A model generated the notes under the pieces. It was not told the origin of the DNA, made no database searches, and saw only the letters and a list, made by a program, of their open reading frames with translations. Made by a program: the position numbers and the translations under genes. A stretch of DNA of 64,000 nt from Pseudomonas gingeri (GTDB lineage: Bacteria; Pseudomonadota; Gammaproteobacteria; Pseudomonadales; Pseudomonadaceae). This document shows, piece by piece, positions 16,165-25,067 of the stretch. Location: positions 1-64,000 of the forward strand of contig NZ_JACAQA010000015.1 in the NCBI RefSeq assembly GCF_013385425.1. Reading direction: 5' to 3'. The stretch's first letter is position 1. Each line of letters starts with the position of its first letter.

Positions 16165-17181
16165 TCATCGAACCTTGATCGCGACCTTTCCGAAGTGCTG
16201 GCCTGATTGCAGGTATTCGTAGGCGGCAACGGCTTCATCGAACGGGAAGACCTTGTCGATGGTCGGCACGATCCGGTTGATGTCGACGAAGCGCACCAGG
16301 TCTTCGAGCATGGCTCGGCTGCCCGCCGTGACCCCCACCAGCCGTTTGGCGCCGCCGATCAGCATGCCGGGTTCGATCGATACACCACCGCCACCACTGA
16401 CTCGACCAATGACGACGACGGTTGCGCCAGGACCGGCGGCTTTGAGCGAGCGGGCCAAGGTGTCTTCGCCACCGACTTCGACCACCAGGTCGACGCCGCT
16501 GCCGGCGGTCAGCCGCAGGACTTCGTCCTGCCATTGCGGTGTTGTGCGATAGTTGATCGTGGCGTCGGCACCGAGGGCTTTGACCCGTTCGAGTTTTTCG
16601 TCCGAAGACGAGGTCACGAGGGTGAATAGACCCGCGGCCTTGGCCAGTTGCAGCGCCCACAGCGATACACCGCCGGTGCCGAGGATCAGCACGCTTGCGC
16701 CCGGCTTGGCGGCTCCGGCAACAAACAATGCGTTCCAGGCGGTCACGCCCGCGCAGGACAAGGTCGCAGCCTGCGCCGCGCTCAGGCTGGCGGGGGCTCG
16801 CGCAAAAAACGTCTCGCTGGCGACGATTTCCTCGGCGAGGGTGCCGTCGAATTGAGCACCGAACGAAACAGCGGTCTTGTCCAGTGACAGTGCACCGTCA
16901 ATCCAGCGTGGGTAATAACTGGTGATGACGCGATCACCGACCTTGAAGCGAGTGACCGACTCGCCCATTGCGATGATTTCCCCGCAACCATCCACCAGCG
17001 GGATGATCGGCTCGCTCGGCGGGTTATAGAACTGACCCCGGGCGAAACTGAGGTCGCGGTGATTGAGTGAGGTCGCCTCGATTCGCACTTTGATTTCGTG
17101 AGCGTCGGGCGTGCGGGCGCTACGCTCGACGGGTTCGAGCCCGACAATGCCGCTACCGGCGAGGATTTGATAAGCCTTCAT
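16165..17181 (-). CDS. Zinc-type/quinone-oxidoreductase-like dehydrogenase (MDR family)
   Basis: A 338-residue medium-chain dehydrogenase/reductase. The GroES-like half with RDLSFARGQF and IIPLVDGCGEI occupies residues 50-90; the nucleotide-binding motif LGTGGVSLWALQLAKAAG is near residue 165. The structural-zinc cysteine cluster of classical alcohol dehydrogenases is absent, which points to the NADPH quinone-oxidoreductase/enoyl reductase side. The start MKAYQIL is preceded by AAGGA; the open frame runs 31 codons further upstream without a ribosome site. It lies 73 bp after the serine hydrolase gene and before an aldehyde dehydrogenase, probably in one transcript. Confidence 0.88.
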   Translation of the reverse strand: MKAYQILAGSGIVGLEPVERSARTPDAHEIKVRIEATSLNHRDLSFARGQFYNPPSEPIIPLVDGCGEIIAMGESVTRFKVGDRVITSYYPRWIDGALSLDKTAVSFGAQFDGTLAEEIVASETFFARAPASLSAAQAATLSCAGVTAWNALFVAGAAKPGASVLILGTGGVSLWALQLAKAAGLFTLVTSSSDEKLERVKALGADATINYRTTPQWQDEVLRLTAGSGVDLVVEVGGEDTLARSLKAAGPGATVVVIGRVSGGGGVSIEPGMLIGGAKRLVGVTAGSRAMLEDLVRFVDINRIVPTIDKVFPFDEAVAAYEYLQSGQHFGKVAIKVR

Positions 17182-17254
17182 TGGGTGTCCTTGATGTCGA
17201 TCAGGTGATGGATTCGAAGGCCACGGCATTGACCGTGCGAGCCGTGGCGGCGAG

Positions 17255-18532
17255 TCAGGCCGAGTAGGCGGCATGACGCAGTGCGCTGGGGAAGTCCCCG
17301 CTCATGCCGGCGACCGCGGTATTGGTCAAGGTGACGACACTCAGGCGCTGCACGGGGTCGACCCAGAAGTTCGTGCCGTAGACGCCGGCCCAGTTCCAAC
17401 TGCCGGCCCGCAGGGGCAATTTCGCCGCCAGCGGATCTTTCAGCACGGCCACACCGAGGCCCCAGCCAAACCCCGGACCGGCCGCCGCGACCGGCAGATC
17501 GCCAATGGCATTGCGCGTCATGACCGCCATCGTGTCCGGGCGGATGATCCCCGCGCCGCCGGTACGGATCGCTTCGACGAAGCGCAGATAATCCCTGGCG
17601 GTACCGACCATGCCGACGCCGCCCGAAGGAAAGGCGTCACTGTCGAAGGCCCGGGCGGGTGCATAGGCAATCGCACCGGGGCCGAACCGAAGCGAAAATG
17701 GGTCGCTCATGCGCTTGGGCCGAGGCGATGCATCACCGTAGGGGGTGGCCAGCACGGTGCCGGGGGAGGCCACGAATTTGAGGCTGGAAGCACCCAAGGG
17801 GGTGGTAACGATCTTGCCTACCGCTTCGGGTAAGGTCATGCCGGTCACCTGCTCGATGACTGCGCCGAGCACATCGATGGCAACCGAGTAGTGCCAGCCG
17901 GTTCCCGGCTCGAAAAGCAAGGGCGCCGAGGCGATGCGTCGAAGATTCTCTTCGAGGGTCAGGCCGGATGCATCCAGCCCGTCGGAAACGCCGAGCCGAT
18001 GGTAGGCCCCGTCCGGCGTTTCAAGAAAACCATAGGACAGGCCCGCCGTATGGGTCAGCAAATGGCGCACGGTGATGACCGGTTCGCGTCCGTCCGCGAG
18101 CTTCGGCCGAAAGTCGGGGAGCCAGCGGGTCAGCGGATCATCCAGGGTGAGTTTGCCCTGGTCGATAAGGGCCAGAGCCGTCACGCAGACGATGGGCTTG
18201 GTCATCGAGGCCAAACGACAGACTTCGTCTTCTTTCATCGGGCGCCGGGTTTCCCGGTCGGCGAAACCGGCCGCGCGCCGGTAGACGACTTCGCCGTCTT
18301 TCGCGGCAATGACCGTTGCTCCGACAATCTGGCCACGGCTCACGGCGTTGAAGATAACCTCGTCCATGGCCTCGGCTCGATTCCACGCCGATTGCCCTGT
18401 GGCCGCCGCCAGGGCTTTGGAGAGGGGGCTGGCAAGTGCCGCGCCCAGACCACCGATGGAGGCCGTCACGAGTAACTGGCGCCGGGATAGTTTTTTAGTG
18501 TCTGCCGCGTTTTGACGTGTTGTGGGCTTCAT
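17255..18532 (-). CDS. Tat-exported serine hydrolase, class C beta-lactamase/EstB family
   Basis: A 425-residue protein of the beta-lactamase/transpeptidase-like superfamily. The N-terminus has a twin-arginine motif (SRRQLL) and a hydrophobic Ala/Gly segment ending near residue 45, so export is predicted. The catalytic SMTK (S-x-x-K) motif is at residues 109-112 and a Tyr motif, HYSVAID, near 217. Members are esterases or penicillin-binding-like enzymes as often as beta-lactamases, and resistance should not be assumed. A LysR gene is divergent 116 bp away and is the likely regulator. Confidence 0.88.
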   Translation of the reverse strand: MKPTTRQNAADTKKLSRRQLLVTASIGGLGAALASPLSKALAAATGQSAWNRAEAMDEVIFNAVSRGQIVGATVIAAKDGEVVYRRAAGFADRETRRPMKEDEVCRLASMTKPIVCVTALALIDQGKLTLDDPLTRWLPDFRPKLADGREPVITVRHLLTHTAGLSYGFLETPDGAYHRLGVSDGLDASGLTLEENLRRIASAPLLFEPGTGWHYSVAIDVLGAVIEQVTGMTLPEAVGKIVTTPLGASSLKFVASPGTVLATPYGDASPRPKRMSDPFSLRFGPGAIAYAPARAFDSDAFPSGGVGMVGTARDYLRFVEAIRTGGAGIIRPDTMAVMTRNAIGDLPVAAAGPGFGWGLGVAVLKDPLAAKLPLRAGSWNWAGVYGTNFWVDPVQRLSVVTLTNTAVAGMSGDFPSALRHAAYSA

Positions 18533-18648
18533 GACCGATTCCTGTCTCCAGCATGATGAGGTTATTGCTCCACACTTTATCTATTCACTGGTAGGGTGAT
18601 AATGTGCCGATCTGGCGATTCAGTTTTTAATCGGAGTGAGGAATTGAA

Positions 18649-19563
18649 ATGCTTGATCGGATTACCGGCATGCAGATTTTTTCCCATGCCGCCCATCTCG
18701 GCAGCCTGTCGGCCGGCGCCCGACAGATGGGCGTATCGCCAGCGATGGCGACCAAGCATGTGGATGCGCTGGAACTGCGCCTGGGCGTGCGGCTGTTCCA
18801 TCGCAGTACGCGCAAACTCACCCTGACGGAAGCGGGTCAGCAATATCTGGAGGCGTGCAGCCGGATCCTGCCTGACCTTGAAGATGTAGAAGCCATGATC
18901 GCCTCGCAGCGTGTGGAGGCGAGCGGGTTGCTGCGGCTCAATGTGCCGTTGTCTTTCGGGGTGCGCTTCGTCGCGCCGTTGTTGCCGGAGTTCAACCGCC
19001 AGCACCCGGGCGTCACGGTTGACCTGGGGCTCAATGATCGCGTGGTGGACCTGATGGAAGAGGGCTGGGACCTGACGATCCGGGTGGGGGCCTTGAAGGA
19101 CAGTCGTCTGGTGTCGCGCAAGCTGGCCGACAGCGCCATGGTCGTCTGTGCCGCTCCCGATTACTGGAACCGACATGGACGTCCCGGGCGCTGGGCCGAT
19201 TTGCATACGTATAATTGCCTGAGCTTTACCTTGTCGAACCTGTCGCGTCCTGACGAATGGCGCTTCGGCAAGGAGGCTGACAAGCGTGTGGCGATCAAGG
19301 GCAGCCTGCGCACCAACAACGGCGACGCCCTGGTCGCCGCCGCCGTCGCCGGGCTGGGGGTGCTTTACGAACCGGAGTTCATCGTCACGGACGCCATCCG
19401 CCGGGGTGAGCTGGAGCCTGTCGCCCTGGACGCGCCGTCGGCCGACATGGGCGGGATTCACCTGGTGCGTTCGTCCGACCGAACGCCGCCGGCGAAGGTC
19501 CGGGTTATGGTCGACTTCCTTGTCAATGCGTTCAATCCGCTTGCGCCGTGGTCGCTGCCTTGA
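18649..19563 (+). CDS. LysR-family transcriptional regulator
   Basis: A 304-residue regulator with an N-terminal winged helix-turn-helix (residues about 1-60, including LSAGARQMGVSPAMATKHV) and a C-terminal substrate-binding domain of two lobes. It is divergent from the serine hydrolase gene across 116 bp; in this family that arrangement normally means control of the divergent unit, here the hydrolase, dehydrogenase and aldehyde dehydrogenase. The start MLDRITGMQIF is preceded by GAGGAA. It ends 17 bp before the convergent MFS gene. Effector unknown. Confidence 0.93.
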   Translation: MLDRITGMQIFSHAAHLGSLSAGARQMGVSPAMATKHVDALELRLGVRLFHRSTRKLTLTEAGQQYLEACSRILPDLEDVEAMIASQRVEASGLLRLNVPLSFGVRFVAPLLPEFNRQHPGVTVDLGLNDRVVDLMEEGWDLTIRVGALKDSRLVSRKLADSAMVVCAAPDYWNRHGRPGRWADLHTYNCLSFTLSNLSRPDEWRFGKEADKRVAIKGSLRTNNGDALVAAAVAGLGVLYEPEFIVTDAIRRGELEPVALDAPSADMGGIHLVRSSDRTPPAKVRVMVDFLVNAFNPLAPWSLP

Positions 19564-19580
19564 AGTCCATCACCCTGGCT

Positions 19581-20864
19581 TCAGTCGGGTTTACTGTCGA
19601 CCAGCCCGGGGGCCGGGAATGCCTGGGCGGCTATGGCTTTGCGCTTGCCCGGCAGGGTTTCCTTCAAGAACAGGCTGACCACCAGGCCGATCCCCAGGCT
19701 GCCCAGAGCCAGTAACAGGGTTTTCTCAATGCCGTAATGCTGCGCGATAAAACCCGCCAGTGCCGGCGCGACAGCCCCGCCGAACAATTCCGCGGCACCG
19801 ACCACCAGTCCGGTCGCGGTGGCGATCTGAGCCGGCGATACCGACTCGCTGGTCAGCGGCCCGTTGATCACGCAAATCATGCTGAAGTTGAAGAAGGTCG
19901 TCATGAACAGGAGGCCGAACAGTTTCAGCGGTTCGGCGCCGGTGTTGATCAGCAGCCACAAGAACAGCGCGGTGGCCACGAATGACAGCAGCAGTACGGG
20001 TTTGCGTCCAAGTCGATCCGACAGAGTGGGCACGATCATGTCCCCGGCGAAGCCACCGAAGCCGATGGCCGACATGACGAAGCCCATCTGCGCGATGCTC
20101 AGGTGCAGGTAATCGGTCAGGTAATTGGCCGTCATCACACTGACGACAAACAGGCAGGTCAACGCGCAGCACATGGCGATGATGTTCAGCGGCATGTTGC
20201 GATGGCGCAGGACGGTCAGCCAGCTGTGCTTCTCGACCGGCTCAGCGGCGACTGTCGCCGCCTTGGCAACCTGGGGCCGGGTTTCCTTCAGGTGGCGGTA
20301 GATCAACCAGGCCAGCACGAAGCCCGGCAGCGCCACCAGCGCGAAGACCCAGCGCCAGGACGGCACCACGGCGAGCAACTGGGTCGCGATGATCGGCGCC
20401 AGCCCCAGGCCGAGCAGGGGAAAGAAGCTCAACTGGATACCCATGTTTCGACCCCGGCGCAGCGGATGGGAGACTTCGGCATTGGTGGCGATCGAGGTGG
20501 TGGTAAACGCCCCTTCGGCGATCCCCATGATTGCCCGGATCATCAGCAGCGAGGCGATGCCCGTTGCCAAGCCCGACACGCCGGCCAGGAGTGAAAAGAC
20601 GATCAGCGAGGGGATCAGCACCTTGCGTCGGCCGAAGGTGTCCGAGATGCGCCCGATCAGGATGGAGGACAGCGCCCAGGCCATGGCCAGTACCGCCGAA
20701 ATATTGCCCAGGTCCTGATAGTCCAGGGCCAGGTCCTTCATGATCGCGGGGAACAGCGGCAGGATGATGAAACGGTCCAGTCCGACCAGGCCGAAACCGA
20801 AAGCCAGGAGCAGGACGGCTTTCCATTCGTAACGCGAGTCCCATGCAGTCTTGTTGTCATTCAT
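19581..20864 (-). CDS. MFS transporter, last gene of the aromatic-catabolism operon
   Basis: A 427-residue carrier with twelve predicted membrane helices. The MFS loop motif appears as GRISDTFGRRKV between helices 2 and 3 (near residue 73). It lies 82 bp after the porin gene and on the same strand, so it probably imports or exports a substrate of the pathway across the inner membrane while the porin serves the outer membrane. The operon has a second, unlike MFS carrier at its other end. Substrate cannot be read from sequence. Confidence 0.9.
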   Translation of the reverse strand: MNDNKTAWDSRYEWKAVLLLAFGFGLVGLDRFIILPLFPAIMKDLALDYQDLGNISAVLAMAWALSSILIGRISDTFGRRKVLIPSLIVFSLLAGVSGLATGIASLLMIRAIMGIAEGAFTTTSIATNAEVSHPLRRGRNMGIQLSFFPLLGLGLAPIIATQLLAVVPSWRWVFALVALPGFVLAWLIYRHLKETRPQVAKAATVAAEPVEKHSWLTVLRHRNMPLNIIAMCCALTCLFVVSVMTANYLTDYLHLSIAQMGFVMSAIGFGGFAGDMIVPTLSDRLGRKPVLLLSFVATALFLWLLINTGAEPLKLFGLLFMTTFFNFSMICVINGPLTSESVSPAQIATATGLVVGAAELFGGAVAPALAGFIAQHYGIEKTLLLALGSLGIGLVVSLFLKETLPGKRKAIAAQAFPAPGLVDSKPD

Positions 20865-20946
20865 GGTTCGGGTTTCCAGATTTGAGGATGAGGTGTGCCC
20901 ATGGCCCGGGGGTTCCCGGGGCCAGGTGCGGCTAGGGAACAGCGGT

Positions 20947-22308
20947 TTAGAAGTAGAACAACGCGTCCATGCTGGCGGTCAGTTGATCTCGGTCGCGGCC
21001 GTTGCCAAAGGGGTGGTCCTGGCTGTTGCCGTCGAACCAGTCGTAACGCAGTTCCGGGCGTAGCGAGAGGTAGCGGTTGAGGTCATAACGAAAGCCGGCG
21101 GTGACGGCGTTGAAGTCGCCACGGGCGCTGCTGACCGGGAACAGGGCGAAGCCGTCCGGGTCGCTGAAATGCTCGCCACGCACCGAGAACGCCAGGTCCT
21201 TGCGATAGCGATACGTCAGCACCGCGTTCGCCCCCCACCACCGGGCCCCGTCGAAACCCGGGCCGTTGACGATATCGATGGTGCTCGGCTTGCCGTCGCC
21301 GGCCTGATGGCCGTAGAGCACCTCGGCGCCCATCGACCAGTGTTCGTCGAACCCATGCCAACCGTTCAACGAATGCTGCTGCTTGAGTTGGCCGTTGGGT
21401 GAGATCAGCCGCTCGATCGGAGCCTGGACATCGTCGGTGCTGGAGTTCTCCTCGTTACCGACGACGAACTCATAGTCGACCCAGGTTTTCATGTCCGGAG
21501 TACGCCAGCGCACGGCACCGGTCAGGGTTTTGCTGTCGTTGTTGTCACGCAAGTTGTTCCAGCCTTGCACCACGCCCAGCTCGACCCCCAGCACGCCGCT
21601 ATCGTTGCTCATCAGGCGGGTGCCCATCAGCACGCCGGAAAAGGTCCCCGGCTCCGAGACCAGGGCGTAGGTCTTGGTCGCGAAGGCATTGCGCGCCTCA
21701 CGGATATCCGGTGGGATTTCGTAGCCGATACCCGGGCCGAAGATCCCGGCCATGACGGTCAGGCCGGTGCCGATCGGCAGGTAGGCGGTAGCGGCCAGGT
21801 TGGGCACCGCCAGAAACCGTTGCTTGTCGCGTTGGGCCTTGGCCGCGTCATTGTCGCCTGGGGCGTTCGCCGCCCAATGCATGTCCCAGCCGAAGGTCCG
21901 GGCGAACTGCGCGTTGCGCCCGTAGTTGCCTTCGAAGGTAAATCCGAACGAGAACTTGTCGGGTGTCGGACCGGGCAGCGGGGTGACCCGAGGGATCATG
22001 TTCGAGTCCAGCGGTTTGTCGACGAACAAGTGCAACGAGCCGAACTCCAGGCCTTCGTCGCCGGCGCCGATCACCGGGAAGTTGCTCATTCCGCCCTGGC
22101 GCTCGTTCGCGGTGGAGCGATTGTTCCTGGAGTAGGTGGTTTCCGAAAGCCCCGAAACGATGATCCCGGTTTCCTTTTCCAGGCTGTCACCGAAAAGTGA
22201 GGTAAACAGGGCGCCTTCGCCGCGGTCTTCGGATGGCGCGGCATGGGCGGTGAGCGTTACGCAGGCGGCCAGAACCGCACCAAGCCGTGAGATCTTGATG
22301 GTATGCAT
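20947..22308 (-). CDS. Outer-membrane porin, putative beta-barrel type (BBP2-like)
   Basis: A 453-residue secreted protein with a cleavable signal peptide (cut after AHA near residue 24) and a body of alternating amphipathic strands ending in a C-terminal phenylalanine (DALFYF), the outer-membrane assembly signal. Repeated strand patterns with aromatic girdles and YDLNRYLSLRPELRYDWFDG near the end fit the OmpL-like beta-barrel porin-2 family. It lies 96 bp after the aryl-alcohol dehydrogenase gene. Its leader contains an AAAAACAA Crc/Hfq-type site. A role in uptake of the aromatic substrate is inferred from position. Confidence 0.82.
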   Translation of the reverse strand: MHTIKISRLGAVLAACVTLTAHAAPSEDRGEGALFTSLFGDSLEKETGIIVSGLSETTYSRNNRSTANERQGGMSNFPVIGAGDEGLEFGSLHLFVDKPLDSNMIPRVTPLPGPTPDKFSFGFTFEGNYGRNAQFARTFGWDMHWAANAPGDNDAAKAQRDKQRFLAVPNLAATAYLPIGTGLTVMAGIFGPGIGYEIPPDIREARNAFATKTYALVSEPGTFSGVLMGTRLMSNDSGVLGVELGVVQGWNNLRDNNDSKTLTGAVRWRTPDMKTWVDYEFVVGNEENSSTDDVQAPIERLISPNGQLKQQHSLNGWHGFDEHWSMGAEVLYGHQAGDGKPSTIDIVNGPGFDGARWWGANAVLTYRYRKDLAFSVRGEHFSDPDGFALFPVSSARGDFNAVTAGFRYDLNRYLSLRPELRYDWFDGNSQDHPFGNGRDRDQLTASMDALFYF

Positions 22309-22318
22309 TGCCTTTCTC

Positions 22319-22326
22319 TTGTTTTT
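22319..22326 (-). promoter_or_regulatory. AANAANAA (Crc/Hfq-like) site before the porin gene
   Basis: Minus-strand AAAAACAA, 11 bases before the ATG at 22308 and directly upstream of a GAGAAAGG ribosome site. This sequence and location match known catabolite-repression targets in Pseudomonas. Confidence 0.5.
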
Positions 22327-22404
22327 ATAGGTAGGCGAATCCGCTGCCCGCCCGCATCAGGCGTCTGCCGGGAGCCGGCGGGCAGGGTGTTGTCTGCGCG
22401 GGGT

Positions 22405-23532
22405 TCAACCCATACGCAAAATCGGTTTGACGGTCAGGCCACTCTGGGCGTCGGCAACGGCCTGGTTGATGTCATCGAAGTCGTAGAAGCGCACCAGCTT
22501 GTCGAAGGGGAATCGACCCTGGCGGTACAACTCGAGCAGGCGCGGAATGAACACCGAGGGAATGCTTTCGCCCTCGATGACCCCGCGAATGGTCCGGCCC
22601 TGGGTCATCACCTCGTTGACGTCGAAACTGGCTTCGGTGCCGGCCGGTGGCGCGCCGACAATGGCACAGGTGCCGCGCGCCCGTAGTGCATCGATGGCCT
22701 GGCGCAATACCGCGGGGCGCCCGCTGGTTTCCAGGGTGCAATGGGCACCGCCGGCGGTGATGCGGCGAACCTCTTCCACGGGGTCGACCTCCAGGCTATT
22801 GACCACATGGGTGGCCCCCAGCGATCGGGCCAGTTCCAGCCGGCCGGGGGTGATATCCACGGCAATCAGCGTGGTCGCCCCGGCAATGCGAGCCGCCATC
22901 AACGCGCTCAAGCCAACGGCACCGGCACCGAAGACCGCAAAGGAGGTACCGGCCTTCGGTTGCAGCACATTGAGCACCGCGCCGGCACCGGTTTGCACGC
23001 CACACCCCAAGGGCCCCAGCAACTCCAGCGGCAGGCTCTTGTCGACCTTGACCAGGTTGCGGCGGTTGGCAATCGAGTAGGTGGCAAACGATGACTGCCC
23101 AAAGAAGTGGTCGTGGATTGCATGCCCGTGGCTATCCCGGGTCGAGCCGCTGCCGTCGAGTCGGCTGCCACCGAAGTTCAACGCGAAGGTATGGGTGCAA
23201 TAGGTCGCCTCGCCGGTACTGCAAGGTTCGCAGTGGCCGCAGGAGAGGTAGCTCATCACCACGTGGTCGCCGACGCTGAAGTCCTTCACATCGGCTCCGA
23301 GCGCCTCGATCACCCCCGAGCCTTCGTGACCGAGGACCATTGGCAGGGGGCAGGGAAAATACTGGTCACGCACGATCAGGTCGGTATGGCACACCCCGCA
23401 GGCGACCACCCGCACCAGCACCTCATCGGCGCGGGGGGCTTGCAGTTGAATCTCTTCCATCAGGAAGCGACCGCCTTTTTCCCGGATCACCGCCGCTTTG
23501 GCACGGTGCGGGTTTGACTGTGGTTGTTGCAT
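22405..23532 (-). CDS. Zinc-dependent aryl-alcohol dehydrogenase (XylB-like)
   Basis: A 375-residue NAD-dependent dehydrogenase. Catalytic zinc ligands are seen in CGVCHTD and GHEGSG, the four structural-zinc cysteines in the SCGHCEPCSTGEATYC segment, and the nucleotide motif GAGAVGLSALMAARIAG near residue 200. The GCGVQTGAGAVLNVL stretch is typical of benzyl-alcohol dehydrogenases. It lies 18 bp after the aldehyde dehydrogenase, giving an alcohol-to-aldehyde-to-acid pair as in the xyl upper pathway. The exact alcohol is unknown. Confidence 0.92.
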   Translation of the reverse strand: MQQPQSNPHRAKAAVIREKGGRFLMEEIQLQAPRADEVLVRVVACGVCHTDLIVRDQYFPCPLPMVLGHEGSGVIEALGADVKDFSVGDHVVMSYLSCGHCEPCSTGEATYCTHTFALNFGGSRLDGSGSTRDSHGHAIHDHFFGQSSFATYSIANRRNLVKVDKSLPLELLGPLGCGVQTGAGAVLNVLQPKAGTSFAVFGAGAVGLSALMAARIAGATTLIAVDITPGRLELARSLGATHVVNSLEVDPVEEVRRITAGGAHCTLETSGRPAVLRQAIDALRARGTCAIVGAPPAGTEASFDVNEVMTQGRTIRGVIEGESIPSVFIPRLLELYRQGRFPFDKLVRFYDFDDINQAVADAQSGLTVKPILRMG

Positions 23533-23550
23533 GAGCAGGCACTCCTCGGC

Positions 23551-25020
23551 TCAGAACGGATAGGGACGTGGTGCGTGTTGCACGCTGATCCAGTGGTCGG
23601 TGGTGAAGGCGTCGATGATCCAGTCACCGTTGAAGCGTCCCAGCCCGCTGTTTTTCACCCCGCCGAACATGCTGTTGGGGCTGTCGTTGGCCGGGATGTC
23701 ATTGATATGCGCCATCCCGGCCTGAAGCTGCTGGGCAAAGCGCAGGCCGCGGCCTTCGTCGCGAGTAAAGACCGCGCTGCTCAAGCCATATTCGGTGTCG
23801 TTGGCCATGCTCAAGGCATGGGCTTCGCTGTCGGCGCGGATGAGCTGCGCAATCGGGCTGAACAGCTCGGCCTGGGCCAGTGCCGAGTGATTGTCGACCG
23901 GGCCGAACACATGGGGCGGCAACACCAGCCCCTGCGGCTCGCCGCCCAGCAGTTGCGGCAGGCCATCGGCCCGGGCCCGGGCGATGTGCCCCAGGGCGCC
24001 GTCCAGTTGACGTCGATTGATCAGTGGGCCGATCACCGTGTCGGTGGCGTCCGGATCGCCAAACTTCAAGCGTGCGACCCGTTCGACGAACAGCGCGACA
24101 AAATCGCCGTAGAGCGAGTGATCGACGATGATCCGGTTGGTGCTCATGCAGATCTGGCCCTGGTGCAGGAAACGCCCGACAACCGCGGCATGCACCGCAT
24201 GCTCCAGGTCGGCATCGTCGAGGACCACCAGCGGCGCGTTGCCGCCCAGTTCCAGTGCGACATGCTTGAGGGTACTGGCGGCGGCGATCTGCGCATTGAT
24301 ATGGCGCCCGACGTTGTTCGAGCCGGTAAAGGAGATGAAGCGCAATGTCGGGTGCTGGACGAAGGCATCGCCGATCTCGCTGTTCTGGCCGACCACCACG
24401 TTCAACAGCCCGGCCGGCAGCCCGGCTTCTTCATAGATGCGCGCCAACAGCAGACCACCGGTGATCGGGGTTTCCTGCGACGGCTTCACCACCACGGCGT
24501 TGCCGAGGGCCAGCGCCGGGGCGATCGAGCGGTGCGACAGGTGCATGGGCCAGTTCCAGGGACTGATGACCCCGATCACCCCGAGCGGCTTGCGGTAGAC
24601 GCGGCTTTCCTTGTCGGCGATATCGATCGGCAGGATCCGTCCCAGCACGCGGTTGGGGAAGGTCGCGGCTTCGAGCATGCCGTCGTGTACGGCGGCCCAC
24701 TCCATGTTGGCCTTGGTGCGCGTACTGCCGCTTTCGCGGATCAGCCAGCTGACTATTTCCTCGCGGCGTGCCTGCATGATCTGCACGGCCCGGTGGAACA
24801 CGGCGCTACGCTCGGCTGGCAGTGCCCGCGCCCAGTCCAGTTGCGCGGCTTGAGCCACCTGGCAGGCGTGCTCGAGGTCCGCGAGGTCGGCCAGTTGCAG
24901 TTCGGCGAGCACTTCGCCGTTGTACGGGTTGCTGTCCAGCAACCGGTGGGCGCTGCCGCCGGGGAGTTGCCGGCCGTCGATGAATTGACCGGCAAAGCCG
25001 TTGTAATGACTGCTACTCAT
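23551..25020 (-). CDS. Aldehyde dehydrogenase, benzaldehyde/vanillin dehydrogenase-like
   Basis: A 489-residue enzyme. Catalytic cysteine in HQGQICMSTNR near residue 284, general-base motif VALELGGNAPLVV near residue 250, NAD motif FTGSNNVGR. The C-terminus TDHWISVQHAPRPYPF is shared with the paralogue at 39836-41332. The open frame extends far upstream, but MSSSHYNGFAG is in the right place for the family and follows a GAGAGCG. Cotranscribed with the aryl-alcohol dehydrogenase, so oxidation of an aromatic aldehyde to the acid is likely. Confidence 0.93.
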   Translation of the reverse strand: MSSSHYNGFAGQFIDGRQLPGGSAHRLLDSNPYNGEVLAELQLADLADLEHACQVAQAAQLDWARALPAERSAVFHRAVQIMQARREEIVSWLIRESGSTRTKANMEWAAVHDGMLEAATFPNRVLGRILPIDIADKESRVYRKPLGVIGVISPWNWPMHLSHRSIAPALALGNAVVVKPSQETPITGGLLLARIYEEAGLPAGLLNVVVGQNSEIGDAFVQHPTLRFISFTGSNNVGRHINAQIAAASTLKHVALELGGNAPLVVLDDADLEHAVHAAVVGRFLHQGQICMSTNRIIVDHSLYGDFVALFVERVARLKFGDPDATDTVIGPLINRRQLDGALGHIARARADGLPQLLGGEPQGLVLPPHVFGPVDNHSALAQAELFSPIAQLIRADSEAHALSMANDTEYGLSSAVFTRDEGRGLRFAQQLQAGMAHINDIPANDSPNSMFGGVKNSGLGRFNGDWIIDAFTTDHWISVQHAPRPYPF

Positions 25021-25067
25021 GATCTTCGCTCTCTTGAGGGGTGAGCGCGGGGCGCTCATTGGCGTTC

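Noticed and set aside
17255..18532. Beta-lactam resistance gene
   Set aside because: The SMTK motif is common to esterases and other serine hydrolases of the family; sequence alone does not indicate beta-lactamase activity.
23524..25044. A 506-codon plus-strand frame opposite the benzaldehyde-type dehydrogenase
   Set aside because: Same reason: shadow of a conserved gene.
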